Positions 32,958 to 42,238 of a stretch of DNA of 46,571 bases are shown in pieces; the first letter of the stretch is position 1; each line of letters starts with the position of its first letter. The notes beneath the pieces were generated by a model. The model made no database searches, was not told the origin of the DNA, and was given only the letters and a program-made list of their open reading frames with translations. A program made the position numbers and the translations under genes. Origin of the DNA: Promethearchaeota archaeon. GTDB lineage: Archaea > Asgardarchaeota > Lokiarchaeia > Sigynarchaeales > SOKP01. Location of the stretch: positions 1-46,571 of the forward strand of contig JAHPYY010000034.1 of assembly GCA_019058515.1 (NCBI GenBank), in the 5' to 3' direction.

Positions 32958-33191
32958 ATGTCAAGGAAGATCGATACATCAGGACAATTTATAGAATTCT
33001 ACGTTAAAAAAGGAAAGTATTTAGAAGAGCTTTCAGAAAACCACTTGAAGAATAAAGAGTACAAAAAAGCTTTAGAGCTTCTTAGTCAAAGTTATTCGAT
33101 GTACGAAAAAGGGGGCGCTAAAGACGATGCTTCAAGAATAAAAGAAAAATTCAATAAAATTAAAACCCAGTACCTAAAAAAAGTACCTTAG
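32958..33191 (+). CDS. Small helical protein, TPR-like
   Basis: 77 residues, nearly all helix and highly charged. KYLEELSENHLKNKEYKKAL followed by ELLSQSYSMYEKGGAKDDAS reads like one tetratricopeptide-type hairpin (the KEYKKALE part in particular) plus a third helix; an MIT-like three-helix bundle is the other possibility. Start ATG 32958. Its TAG stop overlaps the TAA of the convergent Mut7-C gene by three bases (33189-33190 shared). Confidence 0.6.
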   Translation: MSRKIDTSGQFIEFYVKKGKYLEELSENHLKNKEYKKALELLSQSYSMYEKGGAKDDASRIKEKFNKIKTQYLKKVP

Positions 33192-33697
33192 CCAGATTCG
33201 ATTAGACCCTTATTTCTTAATTTTTGTAGAATATCGTGAATATGGCTAGCTTTCCAGAATACTTTACCACAAGTTTTATTTTCACATTGATAGAATTCTT
33301 TAACATGAGCTAGCGTTTGCTCGTTAACTTGGTCTTTAACGGAACTTAAATCCGTTAGCAATTTCAATTCAGAATTACACAACGAACATCTCGCCAAATT
33401 AGCGTTATAATTGTAATTTAAACCTAGTTTTTCTCTTAATTGCTTTAAATAATCGTACACATCAATACCTTCGACATACACTATTTGCTCCTTTGCTTTC
33501 TTATAAAACAGTAAATCCCTAGTTACCACGATTCTTTTGCTTTTCACAGCATGTTCTAGTATAACATCGTCTGGTAACGGCACAATACTATATTCGACCT
33601 CTAAATCGTTAGCGTACACTGTATCGTACCCAAATATGCGAAGGAAACGTGCCAATTTGCCCAGCATCGAGTCAACGAGGAATTTGTAATGTTTCAT
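33188..33697 (-). CDS. Mut7-C RNAse-domain protein
   Basis: 169 residues. The N-terminal part is a PIN-like nuclease fold: FLVDSMLGKLARFLRIFGYD with the first acidic residue, PDDVILEHAVKSKRIVVTRD with more acidic residues, and YVEGIDVYDYLKQL. The C-terminal part is a zinc ribbon (RCSLCNSE and YQCENKTCGKVFWKASH), the exact layout of the Mut7-C family. It probably cleaves RNA. Start ATG 33697. Divergent from the FmdE-like gene at 66 nt. Confidence 0.9.
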   Translation of the reverse strand: MKHYKFLVDSMLGKLARFLRIFGYDTVYANDLEVEYSIVPLPDDVILEHAVKSKRIVVTRDLLFYKKAKEQIVYVEGIDVYDYLKQLREKLGLNYNYNANLARCSLCNSELKLLTDLSSVKDQVNEQTLAHVKEFYQCENKTCGKVFWKASHIHDILQKLRNKGLIESG

Positions 33698-33763
33698 TAA
33701 ACATTCAAATATTAAAATTTATGATTCATTAAATAAATTGCATTTAAGTATTAGGAGTACGAG

Positions 33764-34333
33764 ATGATAAGTAAAGAATCAGATAAATTAATGGAGAAAG
33801 CCATTCAATTTCATGGTCATTCTTGCCCTGGACTGGTGTTTGGAGTGATCGCAGCAAAATTCGCCCTTAATCAATGGTCTAAAGTCTCGATTGATGAAGA
33901 AATTGTAGCTATTGTTGAAAATGACAATTGTAGTGTTGATGCGATTCAAGCTTTGTTAGGAACAACTTTTGGAAAAGGTAATCTGATATTTCGTGATTAC
34001 GGAAAAAACGTGTATACTTTTTATAACCGTGGAACTAAGAAGGCATTTAGATTGTCCATGAAAAGTAATATTGGGAGGGATAGAACACTTGATCGGGATA
34101 CTTTGATTCAAAAAATAATAAATTCCAGTCCAGAGGATATTTTTAATATTGTCCCAGTAGAAATCGATGAACCTCAAACAGCAAAAATATTTAGCTCCGT
34201 TAACTGTGAAATTTGTGGAGAATTAACGATGAATACCCGATTAAAGCAATACAACAATAAATTACTTTGTATTCCCTGTTTTAACAATCAGACTAAAACA
34301 AAAAATGATAATAATTCCGATATTCAATCTTAA
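33764..34333 (+). CDS. FmdE-family protein with C-terminal zinc ribbon
   Basis: 189 residues. FHGHSCPGLVFGVIAAKFAL and ENDNCSVDAIQALLGTTFGK-GNL are the signature of FmdE, a companion of molybdenum formylmethanofuran dehydrogenase in methanogens but widespread outside them. After a linker, CEICGELTMNTRL and LLCIPCF form a four-Cys zinc site. ggag eight bases upstream supports ATG 33764. No other formylmethanofuran dehydrogenase gene is in the window, so the partner and role are open. Confidence 0.88.
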   Translation: MISKESDKLMEKAIQFHGHSCPGLVFGVIAAKFALNQWSKVSIDEEIVAIVENDNCSVDAIQALLGTTFGKGNLIFRDYGKNVYTFYNRGTKKAFRLSMKSNIGRDRTLDRDTLIQKIINSSPEDIFNIVPVEIDEPQTAKIFSSVNCEICGELTMNTRLKQYNNKLLCIPCFNNQTKTKNDNNSDIQS

Positions 34334-34458
34334 AGTAAATTTCCGTGATTTTAATTTAAATTCGAATTCGAATGATTTAAAAAATAACAAAATTATTATT
34401 TATTTGATTATTTTACAATAATATAGTGTGGTTGGTTTCTAACCCCTACTTATAAATA

Positions 34459-34902
34459 ATGATTATAAGGGAATTTTCAGAACAAGATATTGACGAAATT
34501 ACTTCGCTTATGAAAAAACTATGTTCTTTGAAAGCGAGAGATTTTAACGAGAAACGTTGGAGAAGTAGTTTGGAGAGACGCATGAAAAACGATACTAATT
34601 CTGAAGTGTTTGTTGCTTTTGATGAAGAAACCAACGAGGTTCTTGGAATGGCAAATGTTTCAATAAAAGAAAGAGATCCCGAGGACAGATTCGGTTATTT
34701 GTCCAATTTAATTGTAAAAGAGGAAAAGCGTCGGTCGGGGATTGGAGAAAGTTTATTAAATCACGTAGTAGATTATTTTCGCCACAATCACATACAATCA
34801 ATTTTACTTGCGTTAGACAGTAAATTAGAAAACGCAGCAAAATTGTTGTTTGTAAAAAAAGGATTCCGAGAATTATATCGAATATTCGAACTTAAAATCT
34901 AA
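34459..34902 (+). CDS. GNAT N-acetyltransferase
   Basis: 147 residues of the GNAT fold: IREFSEQDIDEITSLMKKL, VFVAFDEETNEVLGMANVSI, GYLSNLIVKEEKRRSGIGES with the acetyl-CoA loop RRSGIG, and ALDSKLENAAKLLFVKKGFR. The substrate is unknown. TATA-like cttataaataa directly before the ATG at 34459 suggests a leaderless or very short-leader mRNA. Single gene. Confidence 0.87.
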   Translation: MIIREFSEQDIDEITSLMKKLCSLKARDFNEKRWRSSLERRMKNDTNSEVFVAFDEETNEVLGMANVSIKERDPEDRFGYLSNLIVKEEKRRSGIGESLLNHVVDYFRHNHIQSILLALDSKLENAAKLLFVKKGFRELYRIFELKI

Positions 34903-34998
34903 AATAAAATGAATATGCTGTTACTTTTAAGCGAATCTTTCGTTATCACCATTTTTAACAACTGTAAAGCGTTATAAAACTAATTATATTGATTTAAA

Positions 34999-36243
34999 AT
35001 GATTAAAGAAATTAATAAGGGTCAGACATTATTAGTTAAAGGTCCTACTAGAGTAGAAATATTAGAGGGGGAGGTAGAAATATTTGGTACGGTTTTAAAT
35101 TCTAATAGCAACCTTTCTGAGGAGTCTAAATCAACTGTTTATACTACTTTTGACGAGCGTAAAGCCCTAATAGTACCTAGTGCAAACCGGTATCCTGTTT
35201 ATGCAAGAGAAAAGGCAAAACTAGAGATTTATACAGATAATATTGAAGAAAATCTATACTTAATTGATGAAAATTCAATTAGTGATGAATGGATTAAAAT
35301 AAAGGATTCAATTATTGAAGATATTTCAAAATCCTCTGATAAACCGGTAAAAATCATGGTATTAGGAATCAGTAGTGGAAAAACCACACTGATTAAGTAT
35401 TTAATCAACAACTTTCTTAAAGAGAATCTATGGGGAGGATATCTCGACTCAGATCTTGGACAACAGATTGTGTATTTACCTACAACAATAAACATCGGTA
35501 AAGTTAGAAATCCAATTATATCTAGTGAAGATGTTGAGACTGAGGATACGGTTTTTGTTGGAGCTACATTCCCAAAGGGCGTTTTTAAATTTATCCTCGC
35601 ACATTATTGTAATCAACTTATCGATAACTTTACCAGCAATCATAAAGACGCGGATTTCATATGTATTGACGCAGACGGATGGGTTAGGACGGAAGCGGGT
35701 ATCGTGTACAAAAATTTTTTCATAAAAACCGTTGATCCTGATATTTTAGTCGTGTTCCAAGACAATGAAATTGAAGAATTAAACCAAATATTAAAAACAT
35801 CAAAATCAAAAAAAGGGAGAAAAGTATACCAAATTAATGTAAATAAGGAGTATTTCTACGAAAAAAGCAAAGAAGAGCGAAGATTTCTGAGACAGAGTCA
35901 ATTTGCCAAGGTATTGGAAAATTTTAGGAAACAACTAATTCCATTAGGAGATATAAAATTCGTTAAAGCAAATTACGTCCCTGAAAGCGACAAAGTTATT
36001 GAAGAAGAGATAAGGGTTGAGGAACTAATCAATTTACCTTATCATTACGTTATTATCGGATTAATGACTGAAGACTCTCAATTGGTTAATATTGGGTTGT
36101 TATTCGTAATCAATATTGAAAAAGACTATATTTTACTGTATTCAGATTTTAATTATAGAGAGCAACAGAAGATAAAGAAAATCTTGCTTGGAAGTTTAAG
36201 GTTAAGCACTAAGGGTAACCACCAAGGCTACCTTTATCTTTGA
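34999..36243 (+). CDS. Clp1/Grc3-type polynucleotide 5'-kinase
   Basis: 414 residues. N-terminal beta domain (about 1-95: GQTLLVKGPTRVEILEGEVE, IVPSANRYPVYAREKAKLEI), then the kinase domain with P-loop GISSGKTTL (about 123-131), LDSDLGQQ (catalytic Asp-x-Asp-x-G-Q), FVGATFPKG and CIDADGWVR. The C-terminal domain shows LVNIGLLFVI near 380. This is the Clp1/Grc3/Nol9 architecture; archaeal members phosphorylate 5'-OH ends of RNA and DNA. Start ATG 34999. Single gene. Confidence 0.9.
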   Translation: MIKEINKGQTLLVKGPTRVEILEGEVEIFGTVLNSNSNLSEESKSTVYTTFDERKALIVPSANRYPVYAREKAKLEIYTDNIEENLYLIDENSISDEWIKIKDSIIEDISKSSDKPVKIMVLGISSGKTTLIKYLINNFLKENLWGGYLDSDLGQQIVYLPTTINIGKVRNPIISSEDVETEDTVFVGATFPKGVFKFILAHYCNQLIDNFTSNHKDADFICIDADGWVRTEAGIVYKNFFIKTVDPDILVVFQDNEIEELNQILKTSKSKKGRKVYQINVNKEYFYEKSKEERRFLRQSQFAKVLENFRKQLIPLGDIKFVKANYVPESDKVIEEEIRVEELINLPYHYVIIGLMTEDSQLVNIGLLFVINIEKDYILLYSDFNYREQQKIKKILLGSLRLSTKGNHQGYLYL

Positions 36244-36287
36244 AAATTTTTGGGTTAGTTATATCTTAAGGTTATAATCTTTCTTTT

Positions 36288-37280
36288 TTAAGATGCATTA
36301 GATTCCAAGAATTTTAAAATAACCGCAACAAGTTTAATCTCGTTTTTCTGATGGGAGTGGCCACCGAATTTTGAGACGAAGATGTTTTCATCAGGCAATT
36401 CCAAAAGATTTCGTAAAACCTCAAAATTCTCGAATTTAATTACGCGATCGTTTTTGTTGTGAATTAAGTACACTCTATTAGAAAGATAACTCCATTCCTC
36501 CTCTGATAATGACTGTTTACAATTTTCTATTATTAGGGCGGGAGATAACTCGTAATTTTCTTCTGGTGAAGGATTCAAATTAACTCTATTTAAGTAATAA
36601 CTAATCTTGAAAATTGGATTTAATGTATTAGAGGTTAATAAGTAATTAGCCATACAAGAAATGGCAATGAGTTTATCTATTCTTCTGTTTTTAAATCCCG
36701 CTGTTAACGAGATTAATGCTCCTATACTAAATCCAATTGTTGTTAATTTCATTTTAGAATAAGGTTTTTCTTTAGATATCCAGTCTACAATTGCTATAAA
36801 ATCTCGTTTTCTTGATAAGAAATCCACGCGTTGCCCTAGTTGTTTTGATTCACATGTGCCCCGTGCATCGTAACTTAGAACCACATATCCTCGTAAAGCC
36901 AAAGGATACAAAAGATATTGATGAGAATTCTTATTGTCTGAAAAGCCATGGTTAAAAATAATAAAAGAGTTTACATTGTGAATTTTCTCTTGATCTTGAG
37001 ATTTTATTACATTCCCAACTAAAAAACCACCTTCAGTTTTGATTTTGACTTTTGAAATTAATAAATCCTCAAGCTCAACCGATTTCCATCTTTCAAACCA
37101 TATTAAACGTATGCTATAGTATATCTCAAACGGAGTGTAAATAATAAGAAAGGTGGTCGTGGACAAAATCAAACATGTAAAAAAGGTGTTTCCCCATGAC
37201 GCATTTATGTTCCAAATGATAACGCTTACAATAATCGCGATTCCGATAATTATTATTTTTTTTTTTAATTCAGAGTTCAA
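36288..37280 (-). CDS. Membrane-anchored alpha/beta hydrolase
   Basis: 330 residues. Two hydrophobic helices (about 9-25 and 32-52), then an alpha/beta hydrolase domain: IIFNHGFSDNKNS (oxyanion region), GYVVLSYDARGTCES, GFSIGALISL with nucleophile Ser near 185, YLIHNKNDRVI with the acid, and GGHSHQKNE with the catalytic His. The catalytic triad appears complete. It resembles esterases and acyl-peptidases tethered to the membrane. The called start is TTG 37280; an ATT two codons earlier is also possible, and no Shine-Dalgarno sequence decides. Confidence 0.8.
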   Translation of the reverse strand: MNSELKKKIIIIGIAIIVSVIIWNINASWGNTFFTCLILSTTTFLIIYTPFEIYYSIRLIWFERWKSVELEDLLISKVKIKTEGGFLVGNVIKSQDQEKIHNVNSFIIFNHGFSDNKNSHQYLLYPLALRGYVVLSYDARGTCESKQLGQRVDFLSRKRDFIAIVDWISKEKPYSKMKLTTIGFSIGALISLTAGFKNRRIDKLIAISCMANYLLTSNTLNPIFKISYYLNRVNLNPSPEENYELSPALIIENCKQSLSEEEWSYLSNRVYLIHNKNDRVIKFENFEVLRNLLELPDENIFVSKFGGHSHQKNEIKLVAVILKFLESNAS

Positions 37281-37327
37281 CGCAATAATGAGTTAAAGAA
37301 TTGAAAAAATAGAAACAGAATAAAAAT

Positions 37328-37663
37328 TTATTTATTGGCTTTATCGGGGGGACAACCAAAGTCGTCTCGTACTTTGCATTCCCGTTTACTCGAGCTTCCG
37401 GGACAGGGTTTGCATTTAATCTTTCTGAGCATTTTTTCCACCTCGTCTACATCTGCTCCAAATTCCTCGTCTTCAGTTTCATCTTCTAACATATCATCTT
37501 GTATCTTATCTAGATCCACAATGATGTCGTCAGTTAGATCGTCCTTCCACTCTTCTAAATCGAGAATTTCGTCCCCGTCTTCGTCTACTTTTCCCTCAGG
37601 AAGTTCAAAATCTTCACCTTCGGAAGTAGGTTTTTTTGAAGTAGTTTTCTTTTTTTTCGCCAT
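37328..37663 (-). CDS. Acidic hypothetical protein with a four-Cys tail
   Basis: 111 residues, not recognised. A Lys-rich start (MAKKKKTTSKKP) is followed by about 60 residues dominated by Asp and Glu (DGDEILDLEEWKDDLTDDII) and ends with a compact Cys motif: CKPCPGSSSKRECKVRDDFG then C, spaced C-x2-C-x8-C-x7-C, which could bind zinc. The acidic stretch looks disordered. Start ATG 37663. A role as an RNA or chromatin partner would be pure speculation; the bias is strong and the frame clean, so the protein is probably real. Confidence 0.65.
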   Translation of the reverse strand: MAKKKKTTSKKPTSEGEDFELPEGKVDEDGDEILDLEEWKDDLTDDIIVDLDKIQDDMLEDETEDEEFGADVDEVEKMLRKIKCKPCPGSSSKRECKVRDDFGCPPDKANK

Positions 37664-37775
37664 AATTACTCTAAAATTTGATTTTAGCTATATTAATTCT
37701 TTTTGTAAGAATAATTCCACGCGAAATTTAGATTTTATGCATTCTGAATTGATCTGATCAAGATATTAACCTTGA

Positions 37776-39065
37776 TTAACTATCCTCGAGAACGATAGCT
37801 TTACTAATTTCTTCCTTGGCTCTAGCTTCCCCGCCTTCTCCTAACGAACATTTCGCAATTTTCCAAAATCTATACTCTTGGTTTAAATAAGCGGGGCAAT
37901 CTTTCCTTTTTTCTTCAGGACATTCTATTGCTTGCCAACATTGAAATTTTTTAATAAAATATTGGTGAAAAACTTTTGGTAGCATCTTAAAATCGAAATT
38001 GGTTTCTATTAGGTAGTGATCGAGGTTATTAGAGTTATAGGTATTCCAAAATAGTACTTTTTTTTTTTTATTTTCATCCTTAGAAAAATAATCGAATAGT
38101 GAAGCCATAGCTTTTCCCGTATAGGTTGTTTCAAGTTTAAATTGCTTTTTCTCCCCTTCTAATTCGAAGGTTTTGTCGACAGCAAATTGACTTCTTTTGG
38201 TTTTTACGCCATACTCAGAACCGCGATACCCTTCAATAAGAACAAAGTCGTCCTCGGTTATAGCTACATCTGGAATAGATTTGTCGTATTTCCTAAGATT
38301 TTTAATTGCCTTATTAGCATTTGAAGCTGTTGTTTGAGCGTTGGCAATCCAATCCATGCTTATAGAAACACAATAAATTTTAGTCTTCAATTTAAGTAAT
38401 TTACATCCTGCTATTAATCCTGCCGCTGTACCAGTTGTACCCAGTGCGATAAAAATGGCGTCGGGTTCTGGTAATTGTCCGCTATCGATATGATTTTTTA
38501 ATTCAAATACAGCGTTGATAAATCCTAAAGTTCCTAAAGTGGTCCCCATACCAAGAAAAGGTGTACCACCAGGCAGCATAAAGTAAATTCTCGGATGTGT
38601 TAATTGGAAAACTATTAATTTTAACAGAATACCAAGATTAGATTTGCTATGGTGTAATTTCGCACCGAAGTAATGGTATAGCAAAAGAGATCTTTGGACA
38701 TGCCAAGTTAATGGTTGAGGAAAAAGAAATAGATGACATTTCAACCCTAATTGTTTGGTTATTATCGCACATGCTAATCCGTGATTTGTACCGATTCCAC
38801 CAATGGTCGCGATCCCTTTTTTCTTTTTCTTTAACGCGTTAGCAAATATAAACTCAAACTTTCTTAACTTATTACCTCCATAAATATCGTGGCTTTTATC
38901 ATCCCTTTTTATATAAATTTCTCCTTTGCTGAGATTTAGAAACTCCTCTAAATTCTTTAAACGTTCTATAGGAGTTGGGACATTATTTAACAGCGGAATC
39001 CACGGCACATTTTCTTTTAATAAAGGGTGTGCTTTAAAAATAAGCGGTTCATTTCTTTCTTTCAT
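37776..39065 (-). CDS. PLP-dependent ACC deaminase/D-cysteine desulfhydrase family enzyme
   Basis: 429 residues, fold-type II PLP enzyme. IYIKRDDKSHDIYGGNKLRK carries the PLP Lys at about 66. TIGGIGTNHGLACAIITKQL is the phosphate-binding helix region and ALGTTGTAAGLIAGCKLL the phosphate cup; LIEGYRGSEYG lines the active site. The substrate may be D-cysteine or a related D-amino acid. Beyond the catalytic fold there is a C-terminal tail of about 60 residues with regularly spaced Cys (FQCWQAIECPEEKRKDCPAY then AKC), reminiscent of the CWE-x3-CP motif of small metal-binding tails. Start ATG 39065. Confidence 0.82.
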   Translation of the reverse strand: MKERNEPLIFKAHPLLKENVPWIPLLNNVPTPIERLKNLEEFLNLSKGEIYIKRDDKSHDIYGGNKLRKFEFIFANALKKKKKGIATIGGIGTNHGLACAIITKQLGLKCHLFLFPQPLTWHVQRSLLLYHYFGAKLHHSKSNLGILLKLIVFQLTHPRIYFMLPGGTPFLGMGTTLGTLGFINAVFELKNHIDSGQLPEPDAIFIALGTTGTAAGLIAGCKLLKLKTKIYCVSISMDWIANAQTTASNANKAIKNLRKYDKSIPDVAITEDDFVLIEGYRGSEYGVKTKRSQFAVDKTFELEGEKKQFKLETTYTGKAMASLFDYFSKDENKKKKVLFWNTYNSNNLDHYLIETNFDFKMLPKVFHQYFIKKFQCWQAIECPEEKRKDCPAYLNQEYRFWKIAKCSLGEGGEARAKEEISKAIVLEDS

Positions 39066-39159
39066 TTTTGATTTATTAAAATAGTAATATTCTCGATAAA
39101 TTTACTCTGCTTTTAGACTATTTATAATTATGTTTCCCATCTACTTTAGATCCAAAATG

Positions 39160-41211
39160 CTACTCACATGTAGCTTTTATTGTTTTCAGCTTCGCATAGA
39201 TACTAGCAATCCAATTTAAATTAATTGCTAAGTCCGCAGGACTATAAGACTTATATTTAGGTAAGTCAAATCTTGATATTGGGTACTTAAATTCAAATTC
39301 ATCGATCTGGGGTTCATAATTTAATAGATCAGCTATTAAAAGGAGAGATTGATTTTGATCCTTAATTAAATCTTCACAATATAATTTTTTGATAAAAATT
39401 TCAATAAGTTCTGAAAAAAAGGAAATATATTCTGATATGTAGCTAATATTTCGCAAGCTTTTAAAAGAATAAGGATTTTGATTTGACTCGTATTTTAATT
39501 GAGACAGGAACTGAACTATTTTTGCTAATTTTGCTATGGAAGGAGGAAAATAATTGGGTATTGGTAGCGTTTTAATAAAACTCCCATTATACCTTTTATA
39601 ACCTCCAGACATATGGAGAGTACTAAATAGGGTGTTAAAAACGAGATCAATGAATTTTGAATTCAAAATGGCAAGTAGTGAGAAATAATCTTCAGTAGTA
39701 AAGGAAGGGATCCTTATTGAATATAAACCTGTAATATTGGTGAATAATCCCGGATCATAAACACATGTTAAATGTTTGGCGATTTCTCTAAATAAAAGCT
39801 TTTCTTCATTCATTAGTGCGGGCTTATGATTTTCGTTAATATGGAAGTAGGATGGAAGAAAGGCGAATTTTGCTATTTTACTTGTTTTTTCAAATTTTAT
39901 GTGGTATTTACCTATATTTCCTGTCCCTAATAAAATCAGATCTTTTTCAGTTTTTTTCTTATTTGATAAACTTTTAAAATGATTAGCCCAATTTAAGAAA
40001 CCATAAGGTCTGTATTGAATTTCGAGATTTATGAATGAATCAGAGAATTTTTGGTAGTTTTCATAGAGATAAGATACCAGTTTTATGTTTCCTTTAATTG
40101 GAATTACGTAATTAGGATATTTACTGATTTCTGATTGGGAATAATAAGATTGCGAAATAAATCCATTTGACTTAAAATCTTTCACATCGCCATAATTCCT
40201 TATCAAAATTCTGTTCATTAATGTATCAGAACTTTTATTTAACATCAATATAATGGGATAAGTCGCAGTTCCGGGAAATATTGGAAGAGAAGACAAGGGA
40301 TACAATTGCTTTATTTTGGTTCCTTGAAAAATTAACTTTCGAATTTTTAATCCATAATTTGCAGACAAAAATTTATTCGGCAAGATAAAGGATAGTAACC
40401 CATACTCATTTCTTAAAAGATCGAGAGACTTTTCTATAAATAATATCGAAATATCAAACAACTTATACGCTGATTTATATCTCTTGTAAAGTTCAGTTTT
40501 ATAGGATTTTGGTCTAATAGTGCGATTTTGTATGTAGGGAGGGTTTCCTAAAATCAAATCAAATTTAAATTTAGGATTGTATTTTAAGAGGAATTCGCTT
40601 CTACAAATTCGATTTTCAAGGCTCTGAGATATTAAATGTTTTATCCTATTATTAGTGAAGTTTACTCCATTGTGTATCTTTGTATTTCCGCTCTCGTTTC
40701 TTGTTTTACTTGATTCTATCCAATGATACATCCTCAGTAATGAGATAAAATGGGCTTCCTCGTCCAATTCAATTCCATACAAATTATTTCGCATAATTTG
40801 AACTTTAAGAGAGGGAATAGATTTTTCAGGATGTAGAATTTTAAGAAATTTACAAAATAGATCCGCAAATGATAGAAGAAATCGTCCCGTTCCACAAGCT
40901 GGGTCGAGAACTTTAATTTTGCTAAATCTTAGGGCTAAATCTTCCTTTAATTCTGGATACTTACTCAAAATTTGATCTACTGCTTCTAGTATATCTGAAG
41001 CATCAGTAAACTCTGATCTCTTTTTAGGTGGGAGGCATTGCTTAAGATAAAAAGTTAGGAGATTGTTAGAAATAAAATTCGTAATTCTAAATGGCGTATA
41101 CACGGATCCGTTGACTTTTTGCATATCTCTTTGCTGAGTTTTTTTAGATTCGAATTCTAAAATGTGTTGCTTAATTTGGGTCAAAAATTCAACATTGCCA
41201 ACGATATCCAT
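39160..41211 (-). CDS. Eco57I/TaqI-like N6-adenine DNA methyltransferase
   Basis: 683 residues. Motif X/N-terminal region GSVYTPFRITNFISNNLL, SAM motif I VLDPACGTGRFLLSFAD (about 101-117), catalytic motif IV LILGNPPYIQNR (NPPY at about 223-226), LSFILPNKFLSANYGLKIRK, and a C-terminal target-recognition region with TaqI-type features (LLAILNSKFIDLVF, YNGSFIKTLPIPN). No PD-ExK nuclease motif is visible in the first 35 residues or elsewhere, so it is a methylase without a recognisable fused endonuclease, and no restriction gene is adjacent. Start ATG 41211. It is divergent from the PPP phosphatase gene at 93 nt. Confidence 0.88.
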   Translation of the reverse strand: MDIVGNVEFLTQIKQHILEFESKKTQQRDMQKVNGSVYTPFRITNFISNNLLTFYLKQCLPPKKRSEFTDASDILEAVDQILSKYPELKEDLALRFSKIKVLDPACGTGRFLLSFADLFCKFLKILHPEKSIPSLKVQIMRNNLYGIELDEEAHFISLLRMYHWIESSKTRNESGNTKIHNGVNFTNNRIKHLISQSLENRICRSEFLLKYNPKFKFDLILGNPPYIQNRTIRPKSYKTELYKRYKSAYKLFDISILFIEKSLDLLRNEYGLLSFILPNKFLSANYGLKIRKLIFQGTKIKQLYPLSSLPIFPGTATYPIILMLNKSSDTLMNRILIRNYGDVKDFKSNGFISQSYYSQSEISKYPNYVIPIKGNIKLVSYLYENYQKFSDSFINLEIQYRPYGFLNWANHFKSLSNKKKTEKDLILLGTGNIGKYHIKFEKTSKIAKFAFLPSYFHINENHKPALMNEEKLLFREIAKHLTCVYDPGLFTNITGLYSIRIPSFTTEDYFSLLAILNSKFIDLVFNTLFSTLHMSGGYKRYNGSFIKTLPIPNYFPPSIAKLAKIVQFLSQLKYESNQNPYSFKSLRNISYISEYISFFSELIEIFIKKLYCEDLIKDQNQSLLLIADLLNYEPQIDEFEFKYPISRFDLPKYKSYSPADLAINLNWIASIYAKLKTIKATCE

Positions 41212-41304
41212 GCGCTTTATTAAAAGTGATGATAAAATTATTTAAATTCTAAACGAATTTACAAATATATTAGATTTCTGGACTTATATTAATCTAGTAT
41301 CGAA

Positions 41305-42198
41305 ATGAATTCTAATGAGTTAAATAATTTAGTTCAAAATCCTCAAAAGATAAGATCCCTTGACTTTTCAATTCTCTCTGAAATTTTAAAGAGAACCAAG
41401 AAAATATTGGAATCAGAAGACATCCTAATGGAGTTTAAGGTCGTAGAGTCTGAAGAAATATTTGTTATTGGAGATATCCATGGAAATTTGGAAACATTAA
41501 ACAATGTATTTAAGCTAATTGCAATCAATAAACCAAAATATATAATATTTCTCGGAGATATCGTTGATAGGGGTCCGTATCAGCTTGAATGTCTGGTAAG
41601 TGTACTAGTTCATAAAATCCTTAACCCTAGAAAATTTTATATACTAAAAGGAAATCACGAAACATTGGAAATGAATCAATATTATGGATTTTTTACTGAA
41701 TTTATGAATATTTACCAAAACAGAGATTATTTTTCGGAAATACTAGAGGTATACAATACGCTACCTTTTTGTTCAACAATAAACGATAATATTCTTAGCG
41801 TTCATGGCGGAATTCCGGAAAATTTAGATATTTTAAACGAGATCAGAGGGATAAAAACAAGGAACTTGGTTAATCAGTTAACAACATCGTTATCTAAAAG
41901 CTTGTACCAAATGATATGGAACGATCCAAAAGATGTACTCAATCTAAGATATTCAGAAAGCTTTAGAGGTCCAGGTATTAAATTTTTTGGAGAAATAGCC
42001 TTTGAGAACTTCATCGGTTACAATAATCTCAATTATGTAATTAGAGCACACGAGTGTTTTCCAGAAGGTTATCGTTGGTTTTTCAACAAGAGGTTACTTT
42101 CAATATTTACCTCTGAAAATTATCGTGGAGAATTTTTTCCCAATCCTGCATCTTTTGCGGTAGTAAAAAGTGATAAAATCATAGCAAAGTTGTTATGA
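41305..42198 (+). CDS. PPP-family serine/threonine protein phosphatase (PP1/PP2A-like)
   Basis: 297 residues, the length of a eukaryotic PP1/PP2A catalytic core. All metal and active-site motifs are kept: GDIHGNLETL (about 56-65), GDIVDRGPYQ (84-93), LKGNHETLEMN (115-125), LSVHGGIPENL, IWNDPKD and YVIRAHECFPEGY. GDxHG, GDxVDRG and GNHE bind the two metals. The N-terminal 50 residues resemble the helical start of eukaryotic PPPs. Start ATG 41305. Closest in type to the archaeal PP1-like enzymes; its target is unknown. Confidence 0.93.
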   Translation: MNSNELNNLVQNPQKIRSLDFSILSEILKRTKKILESEDILMEFKVVESEEIFVIGDIHGNLETLNNVFKLIAINKPKYIIFLGDIVDRGPYQLECLVSVLVHKILNPRKFYILKGNHETLEMNQYYGFFTEFMNIYQNRDYFSEILEVYNTLPFCSTINDNILSVHGGIPENLDILNEIRGIKTRNLVNQLTTSLSKSLYQMIWNDPKDVLNLRYSESFRGPGIKFFGEIAFENFIGYNNLNYVIRAHECFPEGYRWFFNKRLLSIFTSENYRGEFFPNPASFAVVKSDKIIAKLL

Positions 42199-42238
42199 TT
42201 CGCAAGACTTGAAGATGTATCCCTCTAAAACAAGAACA

